Shown here: in pieces, positions 29,468 through 37,082 of the stretch
How the letters are laid out: every line of letters starts with the position of its first letter
Position numbering within the stretch: position 1 is the first letter of the stretch
Assembly (NCBI RefSeq): GCF_004919085.1
Contig: NZ_STGL01000015.1
Span: forward strand, 1 to 39,397
From: Nocardioides sp. GY 10127
Lineage (GTDB): Bacteria; Actinomycetota; Actinomycetes; Propionibacteriales; Nocardioidaceae
Length of the DNA: 39,397 nucleotides
Reading direction: 5' to 3'
Notes under the pieces: generated by a model
What the model was told of the DNA's origin: nothing
What the model saw: the letters and a program-made list of their open reading frames with translations, nothing else
The model's database searches: none
Position numbers and translations under genes: made by a program

Positions 29468-30499
29468 ATGACCCGCGTCAGAGCAGCAGTCGCAGGAGCC
29501 AGTGGCTACGCCGGCGGGGAGGTGCTGCGCCTCCTCCTCGGGCACCCGCAGGTGGAGATCGGCGCCCTCACCGGCGGCTCCAACGCCGGGCAGAAGCTCG
29601 GCGCCCTGCAGCCCCACCTCCTGCCGCTGGCCGACCGCGTGCTCGAGGAGACCACCCTCGAGAACCTCGCGGGGCACGACGTCGTCTTCCTTGCCCTGCC
29701 CCACGGTCAGTCCGGGGCCGTCGCCGCCCAGCTGGGCGAGGACGTCGTCGTGATCGACTGCGGCGCCGACTTCCGGCTCGAGGACGCGGGGGAGTGGGAG
29801 CACTTCTACGGCAGCGACCACGCGGGCACCTGGCCCTACGGCCTCCCCGAGCTGCCCGGGCAGCGGGCGCTGCTCCAGGGCAGCAAGCGGGTCGCCGTCC
29901 CCGGGTGCTACCCGACCGTCTCCACGCTCACGCTGGCCCCGGCCGTCGCCGCCGGTCTCGTCGAGCCGGACGTCGTGGTGGTCGCCGCGTCCGGCACCTC
30001 GGGCGCCGGGAAGGCCGCGAAGCCCCACCTGCTCGGCAGCGAGATCATGGGCAACCTGTCGGCCTACGGGGTCGGCGGCGTCCACCGCCACACGCCGGAG
30101 ATCACCCAGAACCTCTCCAAGCTGGTCGCGGGCGACGTGCGGGTCAGCTTCACCCCCGTCCTCGCGCCCAGCCCGCGCGGCATCCTCGCGACCTGCTCCG
30201 CGCCGCTGAAGCCGGGCGTGAGCGCCGAGGACGCACGGGCCGCCTACGAGAAGGCCTACGCCGACGAGCCGTTCGTGCACCTGCTCCCCGAGGGCCAGTG
30301 GCCCCAGACGAAGGCGGTGGTCGGCTCGAACGCCGTCCACGTCCAGGTGGCGGTCGACGAGCGAGCCGGGCGCCTGGTGGCCGTCGGCGTGGTGGACAAC
30401 CTCGCCAAGGGCACCGGTGGCGCCGCCGTCCAGTGCATGAACCTCGCCCTGGGCCTCGACGAGGCCACCGGGCTCACCACCGTCGGTCTGGCCCCCTGA
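29468..30499 (+). CDS. argC: N-acetyl-gamma-glutamyl-phosphate reductase
   Basis: A 343-residue NADPH-dependent reductase, the third step of ornithine synthesis. The NADP-binding start AAVAGASGYAGGEVLRLLLG and the active-site block VAVPGCYPTV with Cys147 are present, with a C-terminal VVDNLAKGTGGAAVQCMNL typical of ArgC. Three in-frame ATGs lie close together (29456, 29462, 29468); the last is preferred because MTRVRAAVAGASGYAG matches the usual actinobacterial start and the -10 box lies at leaderless distance. It is the first gene of argCJBDFRGH. A stem-loop overlaps its stop codon. Confidence 0.96.
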   Translation: MTRVRAAVAGASGYAGGEVLRLLLGHPQVEIGALTGGSNAGQKLGALQPHLLPLADRVLEETTLENLAGHDVVFLALPHGQSGAVAAQLGEDVVVIDCGADFRLEDAGEWEHFYGSDHAGTWPYGLPELPGQRALLQGSKRVAVPGCYPTVSTLTLAPAVAAGLVEPDVVVVAASGTSGAGKAAKPHLLGSEIMGNLSAYGVGGVHRHTPEITQNLSKLVAGDVRVSFTPVLAPSPRGILATCSAPLKPGVSAEDARAAYEKAYADEPFVHLLPEGQWPQTKAVVGSNAVHVQVAVDERAGRLVAVGVVDNLAKGTGGAAVQCMNLALGLDEATGLTTVGLAP

Positions 30500-30538
30500 G
30501 GCCGGGGCCGCGCCGGCTCCGGCCGGGCGCGCGGCCTC
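30498..30538 (+). promoter_or_regulatory. Stem-loop in the argC-argJ gap
   Basis: GAGGCCG at the argC stop pairs with CGGCCTC further on, enclosing a very GC-rich inner stem (GCCGG-CT-CCGGC). It may protect or process the argC message and adjust the level of argC relative to argJ. No U-tract follows. Confidence 0.45.
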
Positions 30539-30578
30539 CCTCGACCGACGGACCACCCCTCCCAGACAGGAGCCCACC

Positions 30579-31730
30579 ATGGGCGTCACCACCCCCGCAG
30601 GCTTCCGGGCCGCCGGCGTCGTCGCCGGACTGAAGTCGACCGGCGCCAAGGACGTCGCGCTCGTCGTCAACGACGGCCCGACCTTCGACTCGGCCACCGT
30701 GTTCACCGCCAACCGCTGCCAGGCCAACCCGGTGCTCTGGAGCAAGGAGGTCGTCAAGGACGGCACGGTCAAGGCCGTCGTCCTCAACTCCGGCGGCGCC
30801 AACTGCTACACCGGCGCCGAGGGCTTCCAGACCACGCACGCCGTCGCCGAGCGCGTCGCCGAGAAGCTCGGCATCGGTGCGATCGACGTGGTCGTCTGCT
30901 CCACCGGTCTCATCGGCAAGCAGAACGACCGGGACGACCTGCTGGCGGGCGTCGACGCCGCCCACGCGGGCCTGGCCGCCGACGGCGGCGCGGACGCCGC
31001 GGCCGCGATCATGACCACCGACACGGTCTCCAAGCAGGTCGTCGTCGAGGGCGCCGGCTGGAGCATCGGCGGCATGGCCAAGGGCGCCGGCATGCTGGCA
31101 CCGCAGCTGGCCACCATGCTCGTCGTCCTCACCACGGACGCCGTGGTGCCGGCCGCGGACCTGGACACCGCCCTGCGCGCAGCCACCCGGGTCTCCTTCG
31201 ACCGGCTCGACTCCGATGGCTGCATGTCGACCAACGACACCGTGACGCTCCTGGCGAGCGGCGCCAGCGGCATCACCCCGCCGCTGGGCGACTTCACCGA
31301 CGCGCTCGTCCAGGTCTGCACGGACCTGGCCATGCAGCTGCTCAAGGACGCCGAGGGCGCCGACCACGAGATCGCCATCACCACCCTCAACGCCGCCTCG
31401 GAGGACGAGGCGGTCGAGGTCTCGCGCAGCGTGGCCCGCTCCAACCTGTTCAAGGCGGCCATCTTCGGCAACGACCCGAACTGGGGCCGGGTGCTCGCCT
31501 CGATCGGCACCACGAGCGCGGCCTTCGACCCCGCCGACCTCGACGTCGCGATGAACGGGGTCTGGGTGTGCCGCAACAGCACCCCGGACGCCGACCCCGA
31601 GACCGTCGACCTGACCGGCCGCGAGGTCAGCGTGACCATCGACCTCAAGGCCGGCGACGCCCGCGCCACGGTCTGGACGAACGACCTGACCCACGCCTAC
31701 GTCCACGAGAACAGCGCCTACAGCTCATGA
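30579..31730 (+). CDS. argJ: Bifunctional ornithine acetyltransferase / N-acetylglutamate synthase
   Basis: A 383-residue self-cleaving enzyme that recycles the acetyl group from N-acetylornithine to glutamate, so no separate ArgE is needed. The autocleavage block MAKGAGMLAPQLATMLVVLT contains the conserved K-G-x-G-M and the A-T-M-L site, where cleavage before Thr creates the nucleophile of the beta chain. FDRLDSDGCMSTNDTV and GNDPNWGRVLASIG are further signatures. The start VTTPAGFRAAGVVAGLKSTG is normal. ACAGGAG precedes the ATG. Its stop overlaps the argB start (ATGA). Confidence 0.97.
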   Translation: MGVTTPAGFRAAGVVAGLKSTGAKDVALVVNDGPTFDSATVFTANRCQANPVLWSKEVVKDGTVKAVVLNSGGANCYTGAEGFQTTHAVAERVAEKLGIGAIDVVVCSTGLIGKQNDRDDLLAGVDAAHAGLAADGGADAAAAIMTTDTVSKQVVVEGAGWSIGGMAKGAGMLAPQLATMLVVLTTDAVVPAADLDTALRAATRVSFDRLDSDGCMSTNDTVTLLASGASGITPPLGDFTDALVQVCTDLAMQLLKDAEGADHEIAITTLNAASEDEAVEVSRSVARSNLFKAAIFGNDPNWGRVLASIGTTSAAFDPADLDVAMNGVWVCRNSTPDADPETVDLTGREVSVTIDLKAGDARATVWTNDLTHAYVHENSAYSS

Positions 31731-32704
31731 GCGAGAACATCGACGTGCCCAGCGCCATCGACCCGTCCACCATGCACTTCAGCGAGGTCCCGCCCGCGGA
31801 CCCGGAGAAGGCGTCCGTCCTCGCGGCGGCCCTGCCCTGGATGAAGCGCTACTACGGCAAGATCGTGGTGGTGAAGTACGGCGGCAACGCCATGACGGAC
31901 GACGCGCTCAAGCGCGCGTTCGCCGAGGACATCGCGTTCCTCCGCTTCGCCGGCTTCAAGCCGGTCGTGGTGCACGGCGGCGGCCCGCAGATCAACACGA
32001 TGCTGGGCAGGCTCGGCATCGAGTCCGAGTTCCGCGGCGGGCTGCGGGTCACCACGCCGGAGGCCATGGAGGTCGTCCGGATGGTGCTCGTGGGCCAGGT
32101 CCAGCGTGAGCTGGTGGGCCTCATCAACGAGCACGGCCCGCTGGCCGTCGGGATGTCCGGCGAGGACGCGGGGCTGTTCACCGCCGAGCCCGCCCACACG
32201 GTCGTCGACGGCGAGGAGGTCGACCTCGGCCTCGTCGGCGAGGTCGCCCGGGTCCGCCCCGAGGCGATCATGGACCTCATCGAGGCCGGCCGGATCCCGG
32301 TCGTCTCGTCGGTGGCCCCCGACGCCCACGGCGCGGTGCACAACGTCAACGCCGACACCGCGGCGGCCGCGCTCGCCGTGGCCCTGGGCGCCGACAAGCT
32401 GCTGGTCCTCACCGACGTCGAGGGCCTGTACCGCGACTGGCCGGACAGCGACGACGTCATCTACGAGATCAGCCCCGAGACGCTCGCCCAGCTCATGCCG
32501 ACGCTCGCCTCCGGCATGGTCCCGAAGATGGAGGCCTGCCGGAAGGCGGTCGCCTCCGGCGTCCCGCGCGCGACCGTCGTGGACGGCCGCGAGAAGCACG
32601 CGGTGCTCCTCGAGCTGTTCACCGACGAGGGCGTCGGCACCCAGGTGCTGCCCGGCGTCGACACCAAGATCCGCAAGGCCCGGAAGAAGGCGGTGGTGAA
32701 GTGA
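31727..32704 (+). CDS. argB: Acetylglutamate kinase
   Basis: A 325-residue amino acid kinase that phosphorylates N-acetylglutamate, the second step and usual arginine feedback point. It shows the nucleotide-binding start KIVVVKYGGNAM, substrate loop VVHGGGPQIN and VLTDVEGLYRDWP, with the C-terminal SGMVPKMEACRKAVASGVPRATVVDGR. The first 35 residues before AALPWMKRYYG are an extension typical of actinobacterial and arginine-sensitive forms. The ATG overlaps the argJ stop codon, and the gene ends GTGAAGTGAG, in which argD begins. Tight coupling on both sides suggests balanced synthesis. Confidence 0.97.
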   Translation: MSENIDVPSAIDPSTMHFSEVPPADPEKASVLAAALPWMKRYYGKIVVVKYGGNAMTDDALKRAFAEDIAFLRFAGFKPVVVHGGGPQINTMLGRLGIESEFRGGLRVTTPEAMEVVRMVLVGQVQRELVGLINEHGPLAVGMSGEDAGLFTAEPAHTVVDGEEVDLGLVGEVARVRPEAIMDLIEAGRIPVVSSVAPDAHGAVHNVNADTAAAALAVALGADKLLVLTDVEGLYRDWPDSDDVIYEISPETLAQLMPTLASGMVPKMEACRKAVASGVPRATVVDGREKHAVLLELFTDEGVGTQVLPGVDTKIRKARKKAVVK

Positions 32705-33921
32705 GCACCCTGCACGACACCCAGGACCAGCTCGTCGGGCGCTACACCTACGCGCTGATGAACACGTTCGGCCCGCCCAAGCTCGCGCTGGTGCGCGGCG
32801 AGGGCGCCACCGTGTGGGACTCCGACGGCAAGGCCTACCTCGACCTGCTCGGGGGCATCGCCGTCAACAGCCTCGGCCACGCCCACCCGGCGCTGGTCGG
32901 CGCGGTCACCGAGCAGCTCACCACGCTCGGCCACATCTCGAACTTCTTCACCTCCCCGCCCCAGGTCGAGCTCGCGGAGAAGCTCCTCTCGCTGCTCGGC
33001 ACGGGCGGGGCCCCGGCCCAGGGGAAGGTCTTCCTGGCCAACTCCGGCACCGAGGCCAACGAGGGGGCGTTCAAGCTCACCCGCCGCACGGGTCGCACGC
33101 ACGTGGTCGTCGCCGAGGGCGGCTTCCACGGCCGGACGATGGGGGCGCTCGCCCTCACGAGCAAGGCCGCCTACCGCGAGCCGTTCGAGCCGCTGCCGGG
33201 CGAGGTCACCTTCGTGCCCTACGGGGACGCCGAGGCGCTGGCCGCGGCCGTCACCGACGCCACCGCCGCGATCTGCCTCGAGCCCGTCCAGGGCGAGGCG
33301 GGCGTGGTCGTCCCGCCGGACGGCTACCTGGCCGCCGCCCGGTCGATCGCCGACGAGCACGGCTCGCTGCTGTGGTTCGACGAGGTGCAGTCCGGCGTCG
33401 GGCGGACCGGGATCTGGTTCGAGCACCAGCGCGCCGGGGTCCTCCCCGACATCGTCACCCTCGCCAAGGGCCTGGGCGGCGGCTTCCCGATCGGGGCCGT
33501 CGTCGGCCTCGGCAGGGCCGCCGACCTCCTCGAGCCGGGCAACCACGGCACCACCTTCGGCGGCAACCCGGTCGCCTGCGCGGCCGCCCTCGCCGTCCTG
33601 CGCACCATCGAGGACGACGGGCTGCTGGCCCACGTCTCCGCGCTCGGCGCGCACGTGCGTGCCGGGCTGGCCGCGGAGCCCCGGGTCACCGAGGTGCGGG
33701 GCCACGGCCTGCTCATCGGCCTCGACCTGGCCGCGCCGGTCGCCGCGCACGTCGTGGTGGCCGCCCAGGACGCCGGCTACATCGTCAACATGCCCACCCC
33801 GAGCCGCATCCGGCTCGCCCCGCCGCTGGTCCTCACGCAGGCCGAGGCCGACCGGTTCCTCGCGGACTGGCCGGGCATCCTCGACGCCGCCTGGGCCGCC
33901 GCCGAGACCGCAGGAGCCTGA
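32701..33921 (+). CDS. argD: Acetylornithine aminotransferase
   Basis: A 406-residue class III pyridoxal-phosphate aminotransferase that forms N-acetylornithine. Key blocks are YLDLLGGIAVNSLGHAHPAL, the PLP phosphate site ANSGTEANEGAFKLTRR, the cofactor aspartate in LLWFDEVQSGVGRTG, and the Schiff-base lysine in IVTLAKGLGGGFPIGAVVG. The GTG start overlaps the argB stop as GTGA. Length is normal. The same enzyme may act in lysine synthesis as succinyldiaminopimelate aminotransferase, as known for relatives. Confidence 0.96.
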   Translation: MSTLHDTQDQLVGRYTYALMNTFGPPKLALVRGEGATVWDSDGKAYLDLLGGIAVNSLGHAHPALVGAVTEQLTTLGHISNFFTSPPQVELAEKLLSLLGTGGAPAQGKVFLANSGTEANEGAFKLTRRTGRTHVVVAEGGFHGRTMGALALTSKAAYREPFEPLPGEVTFVPYGDAEALAAAVTDATAAICLEPVQGEAGVVVPPDGYLAAARSIADEHGSLLWFDEVQSGVGRTGIWFEHQRAGVLPDIVTLAKGLGGGFPIGAVVGLGRAADLLEPGNHGTTFGGNPVACAAALAVLRTIEDDGLLAHVSALGAHVRAGLAAEPRVTEVRGHGLLIGLDLAAPVAAHVVVAAQDAGYIVNMPTPSRIRLAPPLVLTQAEADRFLADWPGILDAAWAAAETAGA

Positions 33922-33923
33922 CC

Positions 33924-34898
33924 GTGCGCCACTTCCTCCGCGACGACGACCTCACCCCGGCCGAGCAGGCCGAGGTGCTGGCGCTCGCCGCCGCCATGAA
34001 GGCCGACCCCTACGGCGCCAAGCCGCTGGCGGGTCCGCAGTCCGTGGCGATGATCTTCGACAAGCCCACGCTGCGGACCCAGACCTCGTTCGGGGCCGGC
34101 ATCGCCGAGCTCGGCGGCAACCCGATGCTCGTCGAGGGCAAGCTCGCCGGCATCGGCGTGCGCGAGTCCGTCGAGGACGTCGCCCGCGTCCTGGGCCGCC
34201 AGGTCTCCGTCGTCGTCTGGCGGACGTTCCTGCAGTCCCACCTCGAGCGGATGGCCGACAACGCCGGCATCCCGGTGGTCAACGCGCTCACCGACGACTT
34301 CCACCCCTGCCAGCTCATCGCGGACCTGCTCACGGTGCAGGAGCGCCTCGGCCGCCTGGCCGGCGTCACCGTCGCCTTCATCGGTGACGCGGCCTGCAAC
34401 ATGGGCAACTCCTGGCTGCTCGCGGGGGCGACCGCGGGCATGCACGTCCGGATGGGCGGCCCCGAGGGCTACCTCCCCGACGAGGCGATGTTCGCCCGTG
34501 CCGCCGAGATCGCGGCGACCACCGGCGGCTCCGTCTCCGGCCACCACGACCCCGTGGAGGCCGTGACCGGCGCCGACGTCGTCGTCACCGACACCTGGGT
34601 CTCCATGGGGAAGGAGGACGAGGCGGCCGAGCGCGTCAAGGTCTTCGGCGCCTGGTCGCTCACCGAGGAGCTCCTCGCCCACGCGGACGCCGAGGCGATC
34701 GTCCTGCACTGCCTGCCCGCCTACCGGGACAAGGAGATCGCCACCTCGGTCCTGGAGGGCCCGCGCAGCGCCGTGTGGGACGAGGCCGAGAACCGTCGGC
34801 ACGCGCAGAAGGCCGTCATGGCCTGGCTGCTGGCCCACCTCGACGACGAGCCCGGCACCTCGACGACCACCCCGGCAGCACAGTCCGCGAGCGTGTGA
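33924..34898 (+). CDS. argF: Ornithine carbamoyltransferase with a divergent carbamoyl-phosphate loop
   Basis: A 324-residue enzyme that makes citrulline from ornithine and carbamoyl phosphate. It shows RHFLRDDDLTPAEQAEVLAL, the HPCQ motif in DDFHPCQLIADLL, and the ornithine/catalytic block VLHCLPAYRDKEI. The carbamoyl-phosphate loop, usually S-T-R-T-R, reads T-L-R-T-Q here (FDKPTLRTQTSF); the central arginine and threonine are kept, while the first two positions and the last arginine are changed. I recall similar loops in related Micrococcales, so it is probably a lineage trait. The start is GTG, two bases after the argD stop, following CAGGAG. A Thr/Ala/Ser tail ends the protein. Confidence 0.95.
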   Translation: MRHFLRDDDLTPAEQAEVLALAAAMKADPYGAKPLAGPQSVAMIFDKPTLRTQTSFGAGIAELGGNPMLVEGKLAGIGVRESVEDVARVLGRQVSVVVWRTFLQSHLERMADNAGIPVVNALTDDFHPCQLIADLLTVQERLGRLAGVTVAFIGDAACNMGNSWLLAGATAGMHVRMGGPEGYLPDEAMFARAAEIAATTGGSVSGHHDPVEAVTGADVVVTDTWVSMGKEDEAAERVKVFGAWSLTEELLAHADAEAIVLHCLPAYRDKEIATSVLEGPRSAVWDEAENRRHAQKAVMAWLLAHLDDEPGTSTTTPAAQSASV

Positions 34899-34903
34899 GC
34901 GCC

Positions 34904-35425
34904 ATGACCGAGTCCGCCCTGCGTCCCGCCACGAAGTCGGCGCGGCACCAGCTCATCATCGAGCTGGTGTCGTCGCGGGCCGTGCACTCGCAGGTCGAGC
35001 TCGCCGCGATGCTGGCCGAGGCCGGCGTCCACGTCACCCAGGCGACGCTCTCGCGGGATCTCGTCGAGCTCCAGGCCATCAAGGTCCGCTCCGCCGAGGG
35101 CCCGCAGGTCTACGCCGTGCCCGCCGAGGGCGGCGACCGCCGTCCGGTCGTGCCGTCGGAGACCGCGGCCGGCCGGGCCCGGCTCGCCAAGCTCTGCGGC
35201 GAGCTGCTCGTCAGCGCCGAGGCGAGCGCGAACCTCGTCGTCCTGCGCACCCCGCCCGGGGCCGCGCAGTACCTGGCCTCGGCGTTCGACAAGGCCGAGC
35301 TCGGCGAGGTCCTCGGCACCATCGCCGGGGACGACACCGTCCTCGTCATCGGCCGCGACCCGCTGGGCGGCGAGGCGCTCGCCCGCACCTTCCTGGAGCT
35401 GGCCGCCAGCGACGGGCCCGCCTGA
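34904..35425 (+). CDS. argR: Arginine repressor
   Basis: A 173-residue ArgR. The N-terminal winged helix carries SQVELAAMLAEAGVHVTQAT and LSRDLVELQAIKV, the DNA-recognition motif. The C-terminal hexamerisation and arginine-binding domain keeps LASAFDKAELGEVLGTIAGDDTVLV with the paired aspartates that bind arginine. With arginine it should repress the operon from the ARG-box-like site at the argC promoter, a negative loop since it lies inside the operon. ATG was chosen, five bases after the argF stop. Position between argF and argG is the standard actinobacterial order. Confidence 0.97.
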   Translation: MTESALRPATKSARHQLIIELVSSRAVHSQVELAAMLAEAGVHVTQATLSRDLVELQAIKVRSAEGPQVYAVPAEGGDRRPVVPSETAAGRARLAKLCGELLVSAEASANLVVLRTPPGAAQYLASAFDKAELGEVLGTIAGDDTVLVIGRDPLGGEALARTFLELAASDGPA

Positions 35426-35499
35426 GCGGCCGACCCGGCGTCCTGCTCCACCCCGCACTTCGTACCCCCTGAAACCCTCGCACCACACAGGAGCACCAC

Positions 35500-36927
35500 A
35501 TGAGCAAGGTCCTGACCACGCTGCCCATCGGCGAGCGCGTGGGCATCGCGTTCTCCGGCGGCCTCGACACCTCCGTCGCCGTCGCCTGGATGCGCGACAA
35601 GGGCGCCGTGCCCTGCACCTACACCGCCGACATCGGCCAGTACGACGAGCCGGACATCTCGGGCGTCCCCGGTCGGGCCCGCGAGTACGGCGCCGAGATC
35701 GCCCGGGCGGTCGACTGCCGCCGCCAGCTGGTGGAGGAGGGGCTGGCCGCCATCGCGTGCGGCGCCTTCCACATCCGCTCCGGTGGCCGCTCCTACTTCA
35801 ACACCACCCCGATCGGCCGCGCCGTCACCGGCACCATGCTGGTCCGTGCCATGCGTGAGGACGGCGTGGACATCTGGGGCGACGGCTCGACCTTCAAGGG
35901 CAACGACATCGAGCGGTTCTACCGCTACGGCCTCATGGCCAACCCCGACCTGCGGATCTACAAGCCGTGGCTGGACGCCCAGTTCGTCTCCGAGCTCGGC
36001 GGCCGCGCCGAGATGAGCCAGTGGCTGGTCGAGCACGGCCTGCCCTACCGCGACTCGCAGGAGAAGGCGTACTCGACCGACGCCAACATCTGGGGCGCGA
36101 CCCACGAGGCCAAGACGCTCGAGCACCTGGACGTCTCGCTGGAGACCGTCGAGCCGATCATGGGCGTGAAGTTCTGGGACCCGACGGTGCAGATCGACAC
36201 CGAGGACGTCGCGATCCGCTTCGAGAACGGACGCCCGGTCGCGATCAACGGGACCGTGATCGACGACCCGGTGGCGCTGGTCATGGAGGCCAACGCGATC
36301 GGCGGCCGGCACGGCCTGGGCATGAGCGACCAGATCGAGAACCGGATCATCGAGGCGAAGTCGCGCGGCATCTACGAGGCGCCCGGCATGGCCCTGCTCT
36401 GGATCGCCTACGAGCGCCTCGTCAACGCGATCCACAACGAGGACACCGTCGCCCAGTACCACAACGAGGGCCGCAAGCTCGGCCGCCTGCTCTACGAGGG
36501 CCGCTGGCTCGACCCGCAGGCCCTGATGATCCGTGAGGGCATCCAGCGGTGGATCGCCTCGCTGGTCACCGGTGAGGTCGTCCTCCGCCTCCGCCGCGGC
36601 GAGGACTACTCGATCCTCTCCACCGACGGCCCCGCCTTCTCCTACCACCCGGAGAAGCTCTCGATGGAGCGCACCGAGAACGCCGCGTTCGGCCCGCTGG
36701 ACCGCATCGGCCAGCTCACCATGCGCAACCTCGACATCGCCGACTCCCGCGACAAGCTCGAGCAGTACGCGCTCCAGCCGCTCGACCAGGGTCAGGTGCT
36801 CGTCGAGAACGGCACGCTGTACGGCGAGATCGAGGCCGGCGGCCGCGACCGGATCACGGCCAACGACCAGATCAAGGACGGCAGCCAGGCGCTCGACCAC
36901 GTCGCGTTCGAGTCCGGCAACGACTGA
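35500..36927 (+). CDS. argG: Argininosuccinate synthase, long E. coli-type form
   Basis: A 475-residue ATP-dependent ligase that joins citrulline and aspartate. The ATP pyrophosphatase loop AFSGGLDTSVAVAWM is near residue 17. Blocks SYFNTTPIGRAVTGTMLV, DGSTFKGNDIERFYRYGLM, EKAYSTDANIWGATHEAK and GLGMSDQIENRIIEAKSRGI match the E. coli-type long class, not the roughly 400-residue class found in Mycobacterium tuberculosis. Base composition is like its neighbours, so any replacement is old. It keeps the usual cluster position between argR and argH. ACAGGAG precedes the ATG after a 74-bp gap, and a strong terminator-like hairpin follows the stop. Confidence 0.97.
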   Translation: MSKVLTTLPIGERVGIAFSGGLDTSVAVAWMRDKGAVPCTYTADIGQYDEPDISGVPGRAREYGAEIARAVDCRRQLVEEGLAAIACGAFHIRSGGRSYFNTTPIGRAVTGTMLVRAMREDGVDIWGDGSTFKGNDIERFYRYGLMANPDLRIYKPWLDAQFVSELGGRAEMSQWLVEHGLPYRDSQEKAYSTDANIWGATHEAKTLEHLDVSLETVEPIMGVKFWDPTVQIDTEDVAIRFENGRPVAINGTVIDDPVALVMEANAIGGRHGLGMSDQIENRIIEAKSRGIYEAPGMALLWIAYERLVNAIHNEDTVAQYHNEGRKLGRLLYEGRWLDPQALMIREGIQRWIASLVTGEVVLRLRRGEDYSILSTDGPAFSYHPEKLSMERTENAAFGPLDRIGQLTMRNLDIADSRDKLEQYALQPLDQGQVLVENGTLYGEIEAGGRDRITANDQIKDGSQALDHVAFESGND

Positions 36928-36957
36928 GCCGTCGAGCCGGCACCACCGGACGAGCCG

Positions 36958-36993
36958 CGCGGCCCCCGCACCCTCCTCGGGGCGGGGGCCGCG
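36958..36993 (+). terminator. Hairpin between argG and argH
   Basis: CGCGGCCCCCGC and GCGGGGGCCGCG form a perfect 12-bp stem with a 12-nt loop; no U-tract follows. As a U-less terminator it would lower or stop transcription into argH, which then needs its own promoter or readthrough. Confidence 0.65.
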
Positions 36994-37082
36994 TCGCGGC
37001 GAGCGGGGCACCCGTGGCCCGCAGGCAGGACCGCTGAGAAGATGACCACCGCGCACCCGCGGGCAGAGAGGCAGCAGCAGAA

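Noticed and set aside
35426..35499. Second ARG box or promoter before argG
   Set aside because: No inverted TGCAT-type half-sites and no convincing -35/-10 pair; only a clear ribosome-binding site is present, so argG is most likely part of the upstream transcript.
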